Part shown: piece after piece, positions 34,583 through 41,834 of the stretch
How the letters are laid out: every line of letters begins with the position of its first letter
How positions within the stretch are numbered: position 1 is the first letter of the stretch
Assembly: GCF_014699005.1 (NCBI RefSeq)
Contig: NZ_JACWZY010000007.1
Coordinates: forward strand, 248,001 to 312,000
From: Spirosoma profusum
Lineage (GTDB): Bacteria > Bacteroidota > Bacteroidia > Cytophagales > Spirosomataceae
DNA length: 64,000 bases
Direction of reading: 5' to 3'
Notes under the pieces: model-generated
Databases searched by the model: none
What the model was told of the DNA's origin: nothing
Seen by the model: the letters and a program-made list of their open reading frames with translations, nothing else
Made by a program: the position numbers and the translations under genes

Positions 34583-35584
34583 ATGAAAAATAATTGGTTG
34601 GTTTTAGTAGGCTGTGTGCTGTTTTCGTTTGTCCTGAAGGCGCAGGAAAACAGGGTGCGAGAGCCTAGAACAAACGTACCGTTGGACTCGATTCGGTTGA
34701 GCGATCCGTTTATTCTGGCTGATCGCCAAACAAACACGTATTACATGACGGGGACGGGCGGACTACTTTGGAAAAGCAAAAATCTAAAGCTTTGGGACGG
34801 CCCCTACAAAGTCACACAAACCGACCCGAATTCCTGGATGGGCCCCAATCCGATGATCTGGGCTGCCGAAATTCACCACGTTAAGAATAAGTACTACTAT
34901 TTTGCTACGTTCACCAATCGGGCCGTTAAAATCGATACTGTGAAAGGAAGGGCTATCGAACGGCGGGCCTGCCACGTACTGGTCAGCGATAAACCCGACG
35001 GGCCATACGTACCCATGCAGGATGCTACGTATCTGCCCGCTGACATGCCCACGCTGGATGGTACGTTGTGGGTCGATAAAAACGATAAACCGTACATGGT
35101 TTATTGCTACGAATGGTTGCAGAATCTGAACGGAACCATCGAGAAAATCGAGTTGAAGCCAGATTTAAGTGGTACGTTAGGTAAAGGCGAGGTGTTGTTT
35201 CGGGCCAGTGATTCACCCTGGAGCCGTGAGAAAGACGACAATGGAAAAGATCGTCCGAACAAAGTCACCGATGGGCCATATCTATTTCACACAAAAACGG
35301 GTCGGTTAGGGATGATCTGGACCAGTTGGATTTATGACGTGTACACGCAGGGCGTTGCTTATTCGAAAAGCGGTACGTTAGATGGCCCCTGGATACAGGA
35401 AAAGGAACCTATTACGCCGGCGAACTACGGTCATGGCATGTTATTTTACACTTTGGATGGTAAACTCCTGATGTCCATTCACAGTCATAAAAGCGTAAAT
35501 GGACGTACTTTCCGTTTTCCGCATTTGTTTGAGGTAGATTTGTCCGGCGATAAACTGGTTGTCGGAAAGCCATATATACCTTAG
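34583..35584 (+). CDS. GH43-like glycoside hydrolase
   Basis: This 333-residue protein has a signal peptide ending VLKAQ and a five-bladed propeller of the GH43 type. The base Asp41 lies in LSDPFI and the pKa modulator Asp159 in TLDGTLWVD. The position usually held by the acid Glu reads TDGPYLF (Asp230). That Asp variant is known from memory in some GH43 subfamilies, so activity is not excluded. It should be periplasmic and act on arabinose- or xylose-containing chains. It is grouped with the GH127-like gene and the DUF1593 gene. Confidence 0.87.
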   Translation: MKNNWLVLVGCVLFSFVLKAQENRVREPRTNVPLDSIRLSDPFILADRQTNTYYMTGTGGLLWKSKNLKLWDGPYKVTQTDPNSWMGPNPMIWAAEIHHVKNKYYYFATFTNRAVKIDTVKGRAIERRACHVLVSDKPDGPYVPMQDATYLPADMPTLDGTLWVDKNDKPYMVYCYEWLQNLNGTIEKIELKPDLSGTLGKGEVLFRASDSPWSREKDDNGKDRPNKVTDGPYLFHTKTGRLGMIWTSWIYDVYTQGVAYSKSGTLDGPWIQEKEPITPANYGHGMLFYTLDGKLLMSIHSHKSVNGRTFRFPHLFEVDLSGDKLVVGKPYIP

Positions 35585-35599
35585 GATTAAGGTGAATTG

Positions 35600-35691
35600 T
35601 TTTTGTCATCCTGACGCAGGAAGGATCTTGACATATCCTAACCTGAGAATAAAGATACGTTAAGATCCTTCCTGCGTCAGGATGACAAAAA
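35600..35691. repeat. Palindromic intergenic element, TGTCATnCTGA family
   Basis: TTTTTGTCATCCTGACGCAG continues GAAGGATCTT; the right arm is complementary and ends GATGACAAAAA. The arms carry CGCAGGAAGGATC, shared in part with the copy at 37042, which differs by the C/G change in CATCCTGA versus CATGCTGA on both arms. Confidence 0.9.
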
Positions 35692-35734
35692 GTACTCTCG
35701 AATTAAAGTTTATACAGATTCATAGACAAAAGAT

Positions 35735-37027
35735 ATGCGTAAGCTGGTGCTGGTTTGTTTCCTGTCTATTTATTCAATCGCTCTGATTGCCCAGAAACCC
35801 GTACCGGTCAAACCGCGCATTCTCGTCAGTACAGACATCGGAGGAACAGACCCAGATGACAATCAGTCGATGATTCATTTATTGATGTACAGTGATCGGT
35901 TTTTGATTGAGGGACTTGTTTCTTCGCCTTCGTATGGAGAAGGGTCAAAACAAGAAATTTTACGTACCATTGATCTGTACGAAAAGGACTTGCCGAAGCT
36001 AAAAAAACACGTAACGAATTTCCCAGCGCCCGATGCATTACGAGCTGTCTGCAAACAAGGGCGTCATGGGGCTGCACCCTATGCTGGGTACACCACTGCC
36101 ACTGAAGGGTCGGACTGGATCATAAAATGCGCTAAAAAAGAAAGCAGTCAGCCGCTCTGGGTGCTGGTGTGGGGTGGCCTTGAGGACGTAGCGCAGGCGT
36201 TACACGATGCGCCCGAAATTCAAAAGAAAATCAAGGTTTATTGGATTGGCGGTCCTAATAAAAAATGGAGCGTTAACAGTTATGCCTACATCGCGGAATA
36301 TTTCCCCGATCTCTGGTTTATTGAAGTCAATTCGTCCTATTATGGCTTTTTTTCGAATAACGGCGTTCCTGATAGCTTACAAAGCAAAAATTATTACGAC
36401 CGATACATTCATGATGCTGGGTATTTAGGTAAGGATTATAAGAATAATCGCTACAAAGGGAATGTTAAAATGGGCGATACGCCTTCATTGCTTTACATGA
36501 TGGATGGTGATCCCAATAATCCCTCAAGAGATAACTGGGGCGGTAGTTTTGAAAAATTTACTTACAGCCCAAGGATAGTTTTTAATCGCGTTACCACCAC
36601 TGCCGATACCGTAACCGTCTATTCAATTGTAGAATTACATTTTAAAGGACCTCAAATTAATATTCGTCCGGATTCTGCCTGTTTTACTATGGCCGTTCAG
36701 GCAGGAATTGGCGAACAGAAATGGAATGGGTATTATCTGGGTAACGGTAACTACGCCATAAAATATGCGCCCAAGCAAACAGAAACGCTGACCTACAAAA
36801 TCACTTCGAGCATACCCGGTTTTCAGGAGCAACGTGGGCAGTTAGTAGTCGATAATAGCTGGCCCGGTAAACCACGTACTACCAATTACAAACTAGGCGC
36901 CAACTGGTATACGGATCGAAAAAATCCAGCCTTGTTTGATGGTATCTGGCAGGGTGCCAAAACAGTGCTGAAATGGCGTAACGAGGTTTTACTGGACTGG
37001 GCAAAACGATGGAAATGGCTTCAATAA
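35735..37027 (+). CDS. DUF1593 nucleoside-hydrolase-like secreted protein
   Basis: This 430-residue protein has a signal peptide ending LIAQ. The N-terminal domain (about 25-290) has the nucleoside-hydrolase-like Asp cluster TDIGGTDPDDNQSMIHLL, then VLVWGGLEDVAQAL and VYWIGGPNKKWSVNSYAYI, as in DUF1593 proteins. The C-terminal part is an Ig-like beta domain (about 300-390). It probably hydrolyses or binds a sugar conjugate in the periplasm; the true reaction of the family is not known to me. It lies downstream of two glycosidase genes but is separated by a palindromic element, so co-transcription is uncertain. Confidence 0.85.
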   Translation: MRKLVLVCFLSIYSIALIAQKPVPVKPRILVSTDIGGTDPDDNQSMIHLLMYSDRFLIEGLVSSPSYGEGSKQEILRTIDLYEKDLPKLKKHVTNFPAPDALRAVCKQGRHGAAPYAGYTTATEGSDWIIKCAKKESSQPLWVLVWGGLEDVAQALHDAPEIQKKIKVYWIGGPNKKWSVNSYAYIAEYFPDLWFIEVNSSYYGFFSNNGVPDSLQSKNYYDRYIHDAGYLGKDYKNNRYKGNVKMGDTPSLLYMMDGDPNNPSRDNWGGSFEKFTYSPRIVFNRVTTTADTVTVYSIVELHFKGPQINIRPDSACFTMAVQAGIGEQKWNGYYLGNGNYAIKYAPKQTETLTYKITSSIPGFQEQRGQLVVDNSWPGKPRTTNYKLGANWYTDRKNPALFDGIWQGAKTVLKWRNEVLLDWAKRWKWLQ

Positions 37028-37041
37028 TAAGAAACTTATAA

Positions 37042-37132
37042 TTTGTCATGCTGACGCAGGAAGCATCTTGGAGTCTCCAAACACTCAAATAAAGATACTT
37101 TAAGGTGCTTCCTGCGTCAGCATGACAAAAAA
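37042..37132. repeat. Palindromic intergenic element, TGTCATnCTGA family
   Basis: TTTGTCATGCTGACGCAGGA continues AGCATCTT; the complementary right arm ends CATGACAAAAAA. It fills the space between the convergent DUF1593 and HxlR genes. Confidence 0.9.
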
Positions 37133-37138
37133 TAGCAA

Positions 37139-37480
37139 TCAATTCCCAATTATTTCCGCACGATGCGCTAATCCCCAATAGTGCAGTTCCTCAATCACTT
37201 TCTCCAGCGACAGGCCGTGGGACGTAATGGTGTATTCGACGGTAGGAGGGAACGTATCATGGACGCTACGTGTCACCAATTTATTAGCCTCTAAATTTTT
37301 AAGTTCTTTCGACAGTGTTTTGTCGGTAATGCCGACCACTTCGCGGGCTAGCTGCTTAAAGCGTTTAGGGCCGGATGATAAAGCGAACAAAATCAGCAAT
37401 TTCCAGCGTCCTTCCAGAGCCTCCAGCGCATCTTTAATGGAGAGTATATTCTTGGGACATCCTCCGTTTATCAGCATCAT
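37139..37480 (-). CDS. HxlR-family transcriptional regulator
   Basis: This 113-residue winged-helix protein has the HxlR signature: Cys8 in GGCPKN, the helix-turn-helix ALEGRWKLLILFALSSGPKRFKQLAREVVGITDKTLSKELKNLE, and the wing VEYTITSHGLSL. The single N-terminal Cys could be a redox or aldehyde sensor, as in other members. It is divergent from a DoxX gene and the shared promoter holds a perfect palindrome at 37516-37529, a likely binding site. The gene ends next to a palindromic repeat. Confidence 0.92.
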   Translation of the reverse strand: MMLINGGCPKNILSIKDALEALEGRWKLLILFALSSGPKRFKQLAREVVGITDKTLSKELKNLEANKLVTRSVHDTFPPTVEYTITSHGLSLEKVIEELHYWGLAHRAEIIGN

Positions 37481-37515
37481 GTTACGTTATTTGCGTGGTA
37501 CGTTACTATCATATC

Positions 37516-37529
37516 GGATAGCGCTATCC
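37516..37529. promoter_or_regulatory. Perfect 14-bp palindrome, candidate HxlR operator
   Basis: GGATAGCGCTATCC lies 36 bp from the HxlR start and 37 bp upstream of the -7 box for the DoxX gene. Position between the two divergent genes makes it the best operator candidate. Confidence 0.6.
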
Positions 37530-37566
37530 AAACTGGAAGTGCTTTCGATTGGCTAGCGAAGGTACC

Positions 37567-37574
37567 TACTTTTG
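37567..37574 (+). promoter_or_regulatory. -7 promoter box of DoxX gene
   Basis: TACTTTTG is an exact TAnnTTTG match, 20 bp before the ATG at 37595. No convincing TTG -33 box at the usual distance was found. Confidence 0.55.
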
Positions 37575-37594
37575 GGCCATCAGCGAAACATAAT

Positions 37595-38008
37595 ATGATG
37601 GCAAACAGACAAAAACCGTCAACAATTCTGCATGGAGCTCTTTGGGTTGTGCAGGTGCTTTTAGCAGCCAGTTTAGTCTGGTCGGCCTGGATAAAACTTG
37701 TCTGGCCAATTGCTCAACTGGCAGCTATGTGGCCCTGGGTGGGTCAGATTCCCGCTACGTTGGTCAAACTGACTGGAATTGTGGATTTTCTGGGCACAAT
37801 TGGGTTGATAGTACCCTCATTGCTACGTATCCAGCCAAAACTTACGCCTATAGCCGCTGTTTGTATACTTGTGCTAATGATTTGCGCCAGTACGTTCCAT
37901 GTGCTACGTGGCGAAGCATCGGTCATTGGCGTGAATAACGTTTTTGCGCTTCTTGCTACGTTCGTAGCGTGGGGCCGATTTATGAAAGCGCCGATTCCCG
38001 CAAAATGA
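37595..38008 (+). CDS. DoxX-like membrane protein
   Basis: This 137-residue protein has four hydrophobic segments (about residues 13-31, 52-73, 85-103 and 112-130) and the DoxX pattern SLVWSAWIKLVWP with a charged residue in helix one. DoxX proteins take part in respiratory or redox functions at the membrane; the exact role here is unknown. It is divergent from the HxlR regulator, which probably controls it. Its stop codon overlaps the first base pairs of the direct-repeat promoter of the AraC gene downstream. Confidence 0.88.
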   Translation: MMANRQKPSTILHGALWVVQVLLAASLVWSAWIKLVWPIAQLAAMWPWVGQIPATLVKLTGIVDFLGTIGLIVPSLLRIQPKLTPIAAVCILVLMICASTFHVLRGEASVIGVNNVFALLATFVAWGRFMKAPIPAK

Positions 38009-38067
38009 AACGGCTACAACAAACAGAGATTCAGTTACAAACCTGAAATCTGGAGTACAGAGTTTTG
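38007..38067 (+). promoter_or_regulatory. Direct-repeat AraC-type operator and promoter of the AraC gene
   Basis: CGGCTACAA (38011-38019) and CAGTTACAA (38032-38040) are 21 bp apart. After 19 bp comes GAGTTTTG (38060-38067), a one-base variant of TAnnTTTG, and the ATG follows at 38089. The block 38007-38040 matches 39089-39122 at 30 of 34 positions. Confidence 0.75.
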
Positions 38068-38088
38068 CTGAATAAACAAGCTATAGTT

Positions 38089-39006
38089 ATGACTACCAAT
38101 CAACCTCGTCGATTTAAAACGATCAGCGAATTTCATCAATTCAGGGGGCTTCCTAAACCGGAACATCCGCTGGTCAGCGTGATTGACGTAGCGAATATGC
38201 GGCATCTGCTCGATAAGGAAACCAATATGGTTTACGATTTTTATACCATTACCCTTAAACGGAATTTCAATGCCCGGATGAAATACGGTCAGCAGGAATA
38301 CGATTTTGATGAAGGAATCATGTTCTTTTTAGCGCCAGGTCAGGTGCTCAAAATTGAAGCAAAAACCGGTGTAGAATTACAGCATTCGGGATGGATGCTA
38401 TTGTTTCATCCCGACTTTTTGTGGAATACGCCGTTGGCTAAAAGCATCAAGCAATACGAATACTTCGATTATGCGGTGCACGAAGCCCTGTTTTTGTCTG
38501 AGAAAGAAGAGACGATTATTTCCGACATAATGCAGCGTATTCAGCATGAATATCATTCCAATATTGACCAGTTCAGCCAGAGCGTGATCATTGCTCAAAT
38601 GGAGCTACTATTAACGTATTCCGATCGGTTTTACCACCGCCAGTTCCTAACCCGAAAAATCTCGAACCATCAGATTCTCAATCGGCTGGAAACTCTCCTT
38701 GCCAACTATTTCAACAGCGACGATTTAATTGAAAAAGGCCTGCCCACAGTTCAGTCGATAGCTGACGCCCTGAACGTATCACCCAATTATTTAAGCGGTT
38801 TGCTTAAAGTCCTGACGGGGCAAAGTACCCAGCAGCACATACACGATAAACTGATCGAAAAGGCTAAGGAAAAGCTGTCCACTACTGATTTGTCAGTCAG
38901 CGAAATTGCCTATACGTTAGGCTTCGAGCATTCGCAATCGTTCAGCAAATTATTCAAAAGCAAAACGACGCTTTCTCCGCTGGAATTTCGGCAATCGTTC
39001 AACTGA
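38089..39006 (+). CDS. AraC-family transcriptional regulator
   Basis: The protein is 305 residues from ATG 38089; an in-frame TTG at 38065 lies in the promoter box and is rejected. The N-terminal cupin-type domain includes MFFLAPGQVLKIEAKTGVELQHSGWMLLFHPDFLW, typical of Bacteroidota AraC regulators next to oxidoreductases. The C-terminal double HTH includes VSPNYLSGLLKVLTG and ISEIAYTLGFEHSQSFSKLFKSKT-type residues (VSEIAYTLGF in this protein). Both its own promoter and that of the next gene carry the same 34-bp direct-repeat block, so it probably regulates itself and the NmrA-like gene. Confidence 0.92.
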   Translation: MTTNQPRRFKTISEFHQFRGLPKPEHPLVSVIDVANMRHLLDKETNMVYDFYTITLKRNFNARMKYGQQEYDFDEGIMFFLAPGQVLKIEAKTGVELQHSGWMLLFHPDFLWNTPLAKSIKQYEYFDYAVHEALFLSEKEETIISDIMQRIQHEYHSNIDQFSQSVIIAQMELLLTYSDRFYHRQFLTRKISNHQILNRLETLLANYFNSDDLIEKGLPTVQSIADALNVSPNYLSGLLKVLTGQSTQQHIHDKLIEKAKEKLSTTDLSVSEIAYTLGFEHSQSFSKLFKSKTTLSPLEFRQSFN

Positions 39007-39020
39007 GTTATCAGCCTGTC

Positions 39021-39060
39021 TTTACCCCTAAAGTCGCCCGCGACCCCGGCCCTGAAGGGG
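39021..39060. repeat. Degenerate copy of the CCCCTAAA/CCTGAAGGGG repeat
   Basis: TTTACCCCTAAA, TCGCC and CCTGAAGGGG occur in the same order as in the better preserved inverted repeat at 43976-44045, but interrupted by an unrelated GC-rich segment. Confidence 0.55.
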
Positions 39061-39088
39061 TTATTGTAGCTGTTTCGTTACGTAGCTC

Positions 39089-39149
39089 GAAACGGCTACA
39101 ACAACCATAGATTCGGCTACAAGCGCCAGTCCCGGCATTTCGACTTTTG
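39089..39149 (+). promoter_or_regulatory. Direct-repeat AraC-type operator and promoter of the NmrA-like gene
   Basis: Two identical CGGCTACAA half-sites (39093-39101 and 39114-39122) are 21 bp apart. Nineteen bp later is GACTTTTG (39142-39149), a variant -7 box; the ATG is at 39172. Spacing equals that of the AraC gene promoter base for base. Confidence 0.75.
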
Positions 39150-39171
39150 TACAAACAAAATCGAAATAGAT

Positions 39172-40053
39172 ATGAACATTGTCATAACCGGTTCATTAGG
39201 CCATATCGGCAAGCCGTTGACTGAAGATTTAGTACAGAAAGGCCATTCCGTTACGGTAATTAGCAGTAAGCCAGAAAAGCAAAAAGATATTGAAACCCTA
39301 GGCGCTACGTCGGCAATCGGCTCTCTGGAAGATGTCGACTTCCTGACTGCTACGTTTGCCGGGGCCGACGCCGTTTTTTTGATGGTGCCGCCCAGTTTTG
39401 CTGAGGTTGATCAAGTAACGTATTACCGCAGACTTAGCAACAACTACGTACAGGCGATTTCGCAGACGGGCGTAAAACGAGTTGTTCTGCTGAGCAGTTA
39501 CGGGGCGCATTTACATAAAGACAGTGGATTCATTCTTGGCGCTCATCATGCCGAAAATATTCTTAATCAGTTGTCGAATGTAGCCATTACGTTACTACGT
39601 GCGGGTTATTTCTACTACAATCTGTTCGGCTTTGTCGATATGATAAAAGGCGCAGGTTTTATGGGTGCTAACTACGGCGGGGATGATCACATGGCGTTGG
39701 TTTCTCCGCTCGATATTGCAGTTGTTGCTGCGGAAGAACTCGTGAAACCTATTGGCCAAACCATACGATACGTAGCCAGCGACGAGCACACGGCCAGCGA
39801 GGTTGCCCAAATTCTGGGAGCCGCTATTGGTAAACCGGATTTGCAATGGCTCGTCCTGAGCAGCGAACAAATGAAAGAAGGTATGGAAAAGAGAGGATTA
39901 CCGCCACACGTTATTGCCAACTTTGTGGAGTTAGGAGCCAGCCTTCACAGTGGAGCCTTGCTGGAGGATTACGAAAAGTACAGACCCGTCTTGGGCAACG
40001 TAAAGCTGGAAGATTTCGCTAAGGAATTTGCCGCAACGTATCAGAAAGAGTAA
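39172..40053 (+). CDS. NmrA-like NAD(P)-binding oxidoreductase
   Basis: This 293-residue atypical SDR starts MNIVITGSLGHIGKPLTEDLVQKGHSVTVISS with a GxxGxxG Rossmann motif and has VKRVVLLSSYGAH in strand five. It lacks the YxxxK pair of classical SDRs, as in NmrA-like or NAD(P)H-azoreductase-type proteins, which can be redox sensors or reductases. It should be cytoplasmic. Its promoter has the same direct-repeat structure as the upstream AraC gene, so it is the probable target of that regulator. Confidence 0.9.
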   Translation: MNIVITGSLGHIGKPLTEDLVQKGHSVTVISSKPEKQKDIETLGATSAIGSLEDVDFLTATFAGADAVFLMVPPSFAEVDQVTYYRRLSNNYVQAISQTGVKRVVLLSSYGAHLHKDSGFILGAHHAENILNQLSNVAITLLRAGYFYYNLFGFVDMIKGAGFMGANYGGDDHMALVSPLDIAVVAAEELVKPIGQTIRYVASDEHTASEVAQILGAAIGKPDLQWLVLSSEQMKEGMEKRGLPPHVIANFVELGASLHSGALLEDYEKYRPVLGNVKLEDFAKEFAATYQKE

Positions 40054-40100
40054 TTCTTGTGTATAAAAAAGGCAGGCCGTAAAAGGCATATCTTAAAAAA

Positions 40101-40691
40101 TTAACCTTTTGCGGCTACCGCTTGTCCCTGCCGGATACGGGTGAGGGTTTCGCGGGATACGCCCAGGTAAGAGGCTACCATGTGTAAGGGCACGCGCCGG
40201 AAAATGTCGGGATACGTATCGATAAAATACTGGTATTTTTCCTCGGTGGTAGCACTGATGTTCATTAAGATTCGTTTCTGGGTAACACTGATATTTTTTG
40301 TTATCAGCTTTTCGGAGAATGTGCTTATCTCAGGAATGGCCGTTCGCAGGGCTTCGAAATCGTCGTAACTCCACAGAACCACGTCACTCGCTTCCAAGGC
40401 ATCAATGTTTAATTCGGAAGGCGTTCGATTGAAATAGCTGTCGGAGTCAGTTATCCAATCGTGTTCCGAAGAGAATTTCATAATGTGTTCGCTTCCATCG
40501 GCAGTTATGCTGTACGTTCTGAGCAGACCCCGCAACACGAGTATTTTCTGTTGACATACTTCACCATCGTGCAACAACATCTGCCTTCTACGCACTTTCC
40601 TGACAACCGACTTCGAACGTATCAATTGCCTTTGCTTATCAGAAAGCGCGGGTATGTATTGTCTGAGGTATTGCTCAAAATCGTCAATCAT
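40101..40691 (-). CDS. Crp/Fnr-family transcriptional regulator
   Basis: This 196-residue protein has a cyclic-nucleotide-binding-like beta roll (RRRQMLLHDGEVCQQKILVLRGLLRTYSITADGSEHIMKF) and a short C-terminal HTH, VPLHMVASYLGVSRETLTRIRQG. The RE(T/S)LSR-type recognition helix is the form common in small Bacteroidota Crp-like regulators. The cAMP-binding residues are not conserved, so the ligand is unknown. It is divergent from the NAD-dependent epimerase gene; direct repeats in the shared region (40738-40770) are candidate binding sites. Confidence 0.92.
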   Translation of the reverse strand: MIDDFEQYLRQYIPALSDKQRQLIRSKSVVRKVRRRQMLLHDGEVCQQKILVLRGLLRTYSITADGSEHIMKFSSEHDWITDSDSYFNRTPSELNIDALEASDVVLWSYDDFEALRTAIPEISTFSEKLITKNISVTQKRILMNISATTEEKYQYFIDTYPDIFRRVPLHMVASYLGVSRETLTRIRQGQAVAAKG

Positions 40692-40737
40692 GATGAAATA
40701 GAAGCGTTTTCTTGAAGTAAAACAAAAAATAGGATTA

Positions 40738-40800
40738 AAATGTCCTCAGAAAAATGAGTCAAATGTCCTCGTCCCGCAGCCCGTAGCTCCGCTAGCTTTG
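40738..40800 (+). promoter_or_regulatory. Direct repeats and -7 box of the epimerase-like gene
   Basis: AAATGTCCTC occurs at 40738-40747 and 40761-40770, 23 bp apart. After 22 bp follows TAGCTTTG (40793-40800), an exact TAnnTTTG box; the ATG is at 40825. No -33 TTG is present. Confidence 0.65.
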
Positions 40801-40824
40801 TGTGATCATCTAAGTAAAAACCAT

Positions 40825-41709
40825 ATGCGAGTATTTATTACAGGAGCCTCAGGCTTTATTGGCTCTGCGATTGTACAGGAACTATTGAATGCCAGGTATC
40901 AGGTTGTTGGTCTGGCTCGTTCGGAAGAATCGGCTCAATCGCTGACCAAAGCTGGGGCTAACGTAGTGAGAGGCACGCTCGAAGACCTTGATAGTTTAAA
41001 AAGGGGCGCTACGTACGCCGATGGCGTTATTCATACAGCCTTCATCCACGACTTTTCGAACTACGCAGCCGCAGCTGAAACCGACAAACATGCTATTGAG
41101 GCCATTGGCTCCGTATTGGCTGGTTCTGATCGTCCGCTTATTGTTACCGGCGGTATTTTAGGACTGCGAACCGATGGTAATTTCATCACCGAAAACGATC
41201 CGGCTCCTGGGTTTCCTCGTGCTTCAGAAGCAGCGGCTATGTCGCTGGCAGAAGCGGGTGTACGTGCGTCGGTTATTCGCCTGCCGCCCTCAGTTCATGA
41301 TGCTGGCGATTACGGCTTTATCCCCTACATAATCAACACCGCCCGAAAAAAAGGCGTGTCGGCTTACGTGGGTGATGGTGGCAACCGTTGGCCGGCTGTT
41401 CATCGGCTTGATGCCGCTCATCTTTTTCGGCTGGCGTTAGAGAAAGGAGCAACCGGAGCCAGGTATAACGCCATCGGTGATGAAGGTATTCCGGTTCGGG
41501 AAATTGCAGAAGTAATCGGCAAGTATTTGAACGTACCAGTTGTTTCGATAACTCCCGAAGAAGCAGCCACTCATTTCGATTGGATGGGTCGTTTCATTAC
41601 GTTCGACAGCCCGGCAACCGCTATAATCACCAAAGAACAATTAGATTGGGAGCCTACGCATCCCGGACTGATTGACGATCTGCATAAGGGGCATTATTTT
41701 GGAAGCTGA
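40825..41709 (+). CDS. NAD-dependent epimerase/dehydratase-family SDR
   Basis: The protein is 294 residues from ATG 40825; an earlier in-frame TTG at 40798 overlaps the -7 box. It begins MRVFITGASGFIGSAIVQELL with the TGxxGxxG motif of extended SDRs. Other landmarks are DGVIHTAFIHDF, a PPSVHDAGDYGFIPYI segment and YVGDGGNRWPAVHRLDAAHLF. The family reduces or epimerises small carbonyl compounds or nucleotide sugars; the substrate here is unknown. It is divergent from a Crp/Fnr gene that may control it. Confidence 0.9.
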   Translation: MRVFITGASGFIGSAIVQELLNARYQVVGLARSEESAQSLTKAGANVVRGTLEDLDSLKRGATYADGVIHTAFIHDFSNYAAAAETDKHAIEAIGSVLAGSDRPLIVTGGILGLRTDGNFITENDPAPGFPRASEAAAMSLAEAGVRASVIRLPPSVHDAGDYGFIPYIINTARKKGVSAYVGDGGNRWPAVHRLDAAHLFRLALEKGATGARYNAIGDEGIPVREIAEVIGKYLNVPVVSITPEEAATHFDWMGRFITFDSPATAIITKEQLDWEPTHPGLIDDLHKGHYFGS

Positions 41710-41734
41710 TTCGCGTAATACTTCTTAGTTTCGA

Positions 41735-41793
41735 TTTTTCTGTCATCCTGACGAATGACAACTTAAGATCCTTCCTTCGTCAGGATGACAAAA
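41735..41793. repeat. Shortened palindromic element, TGTCATnCTGA family
   Basis: CTGTCATCCTGACGAA on the left and TTCGTCAGGATGACA on the right form the arms, but the usual middle is deleted, leaving a total of about 59 bp. A fragment TTAAGATCCTTCC of the right arm has no counterpart on the left. Confidence 0.85.
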
Positions 41794-41834
41794 TACACTC
41801 GAGAAAAGACTTGATTTACAGATTATTTCTACCT

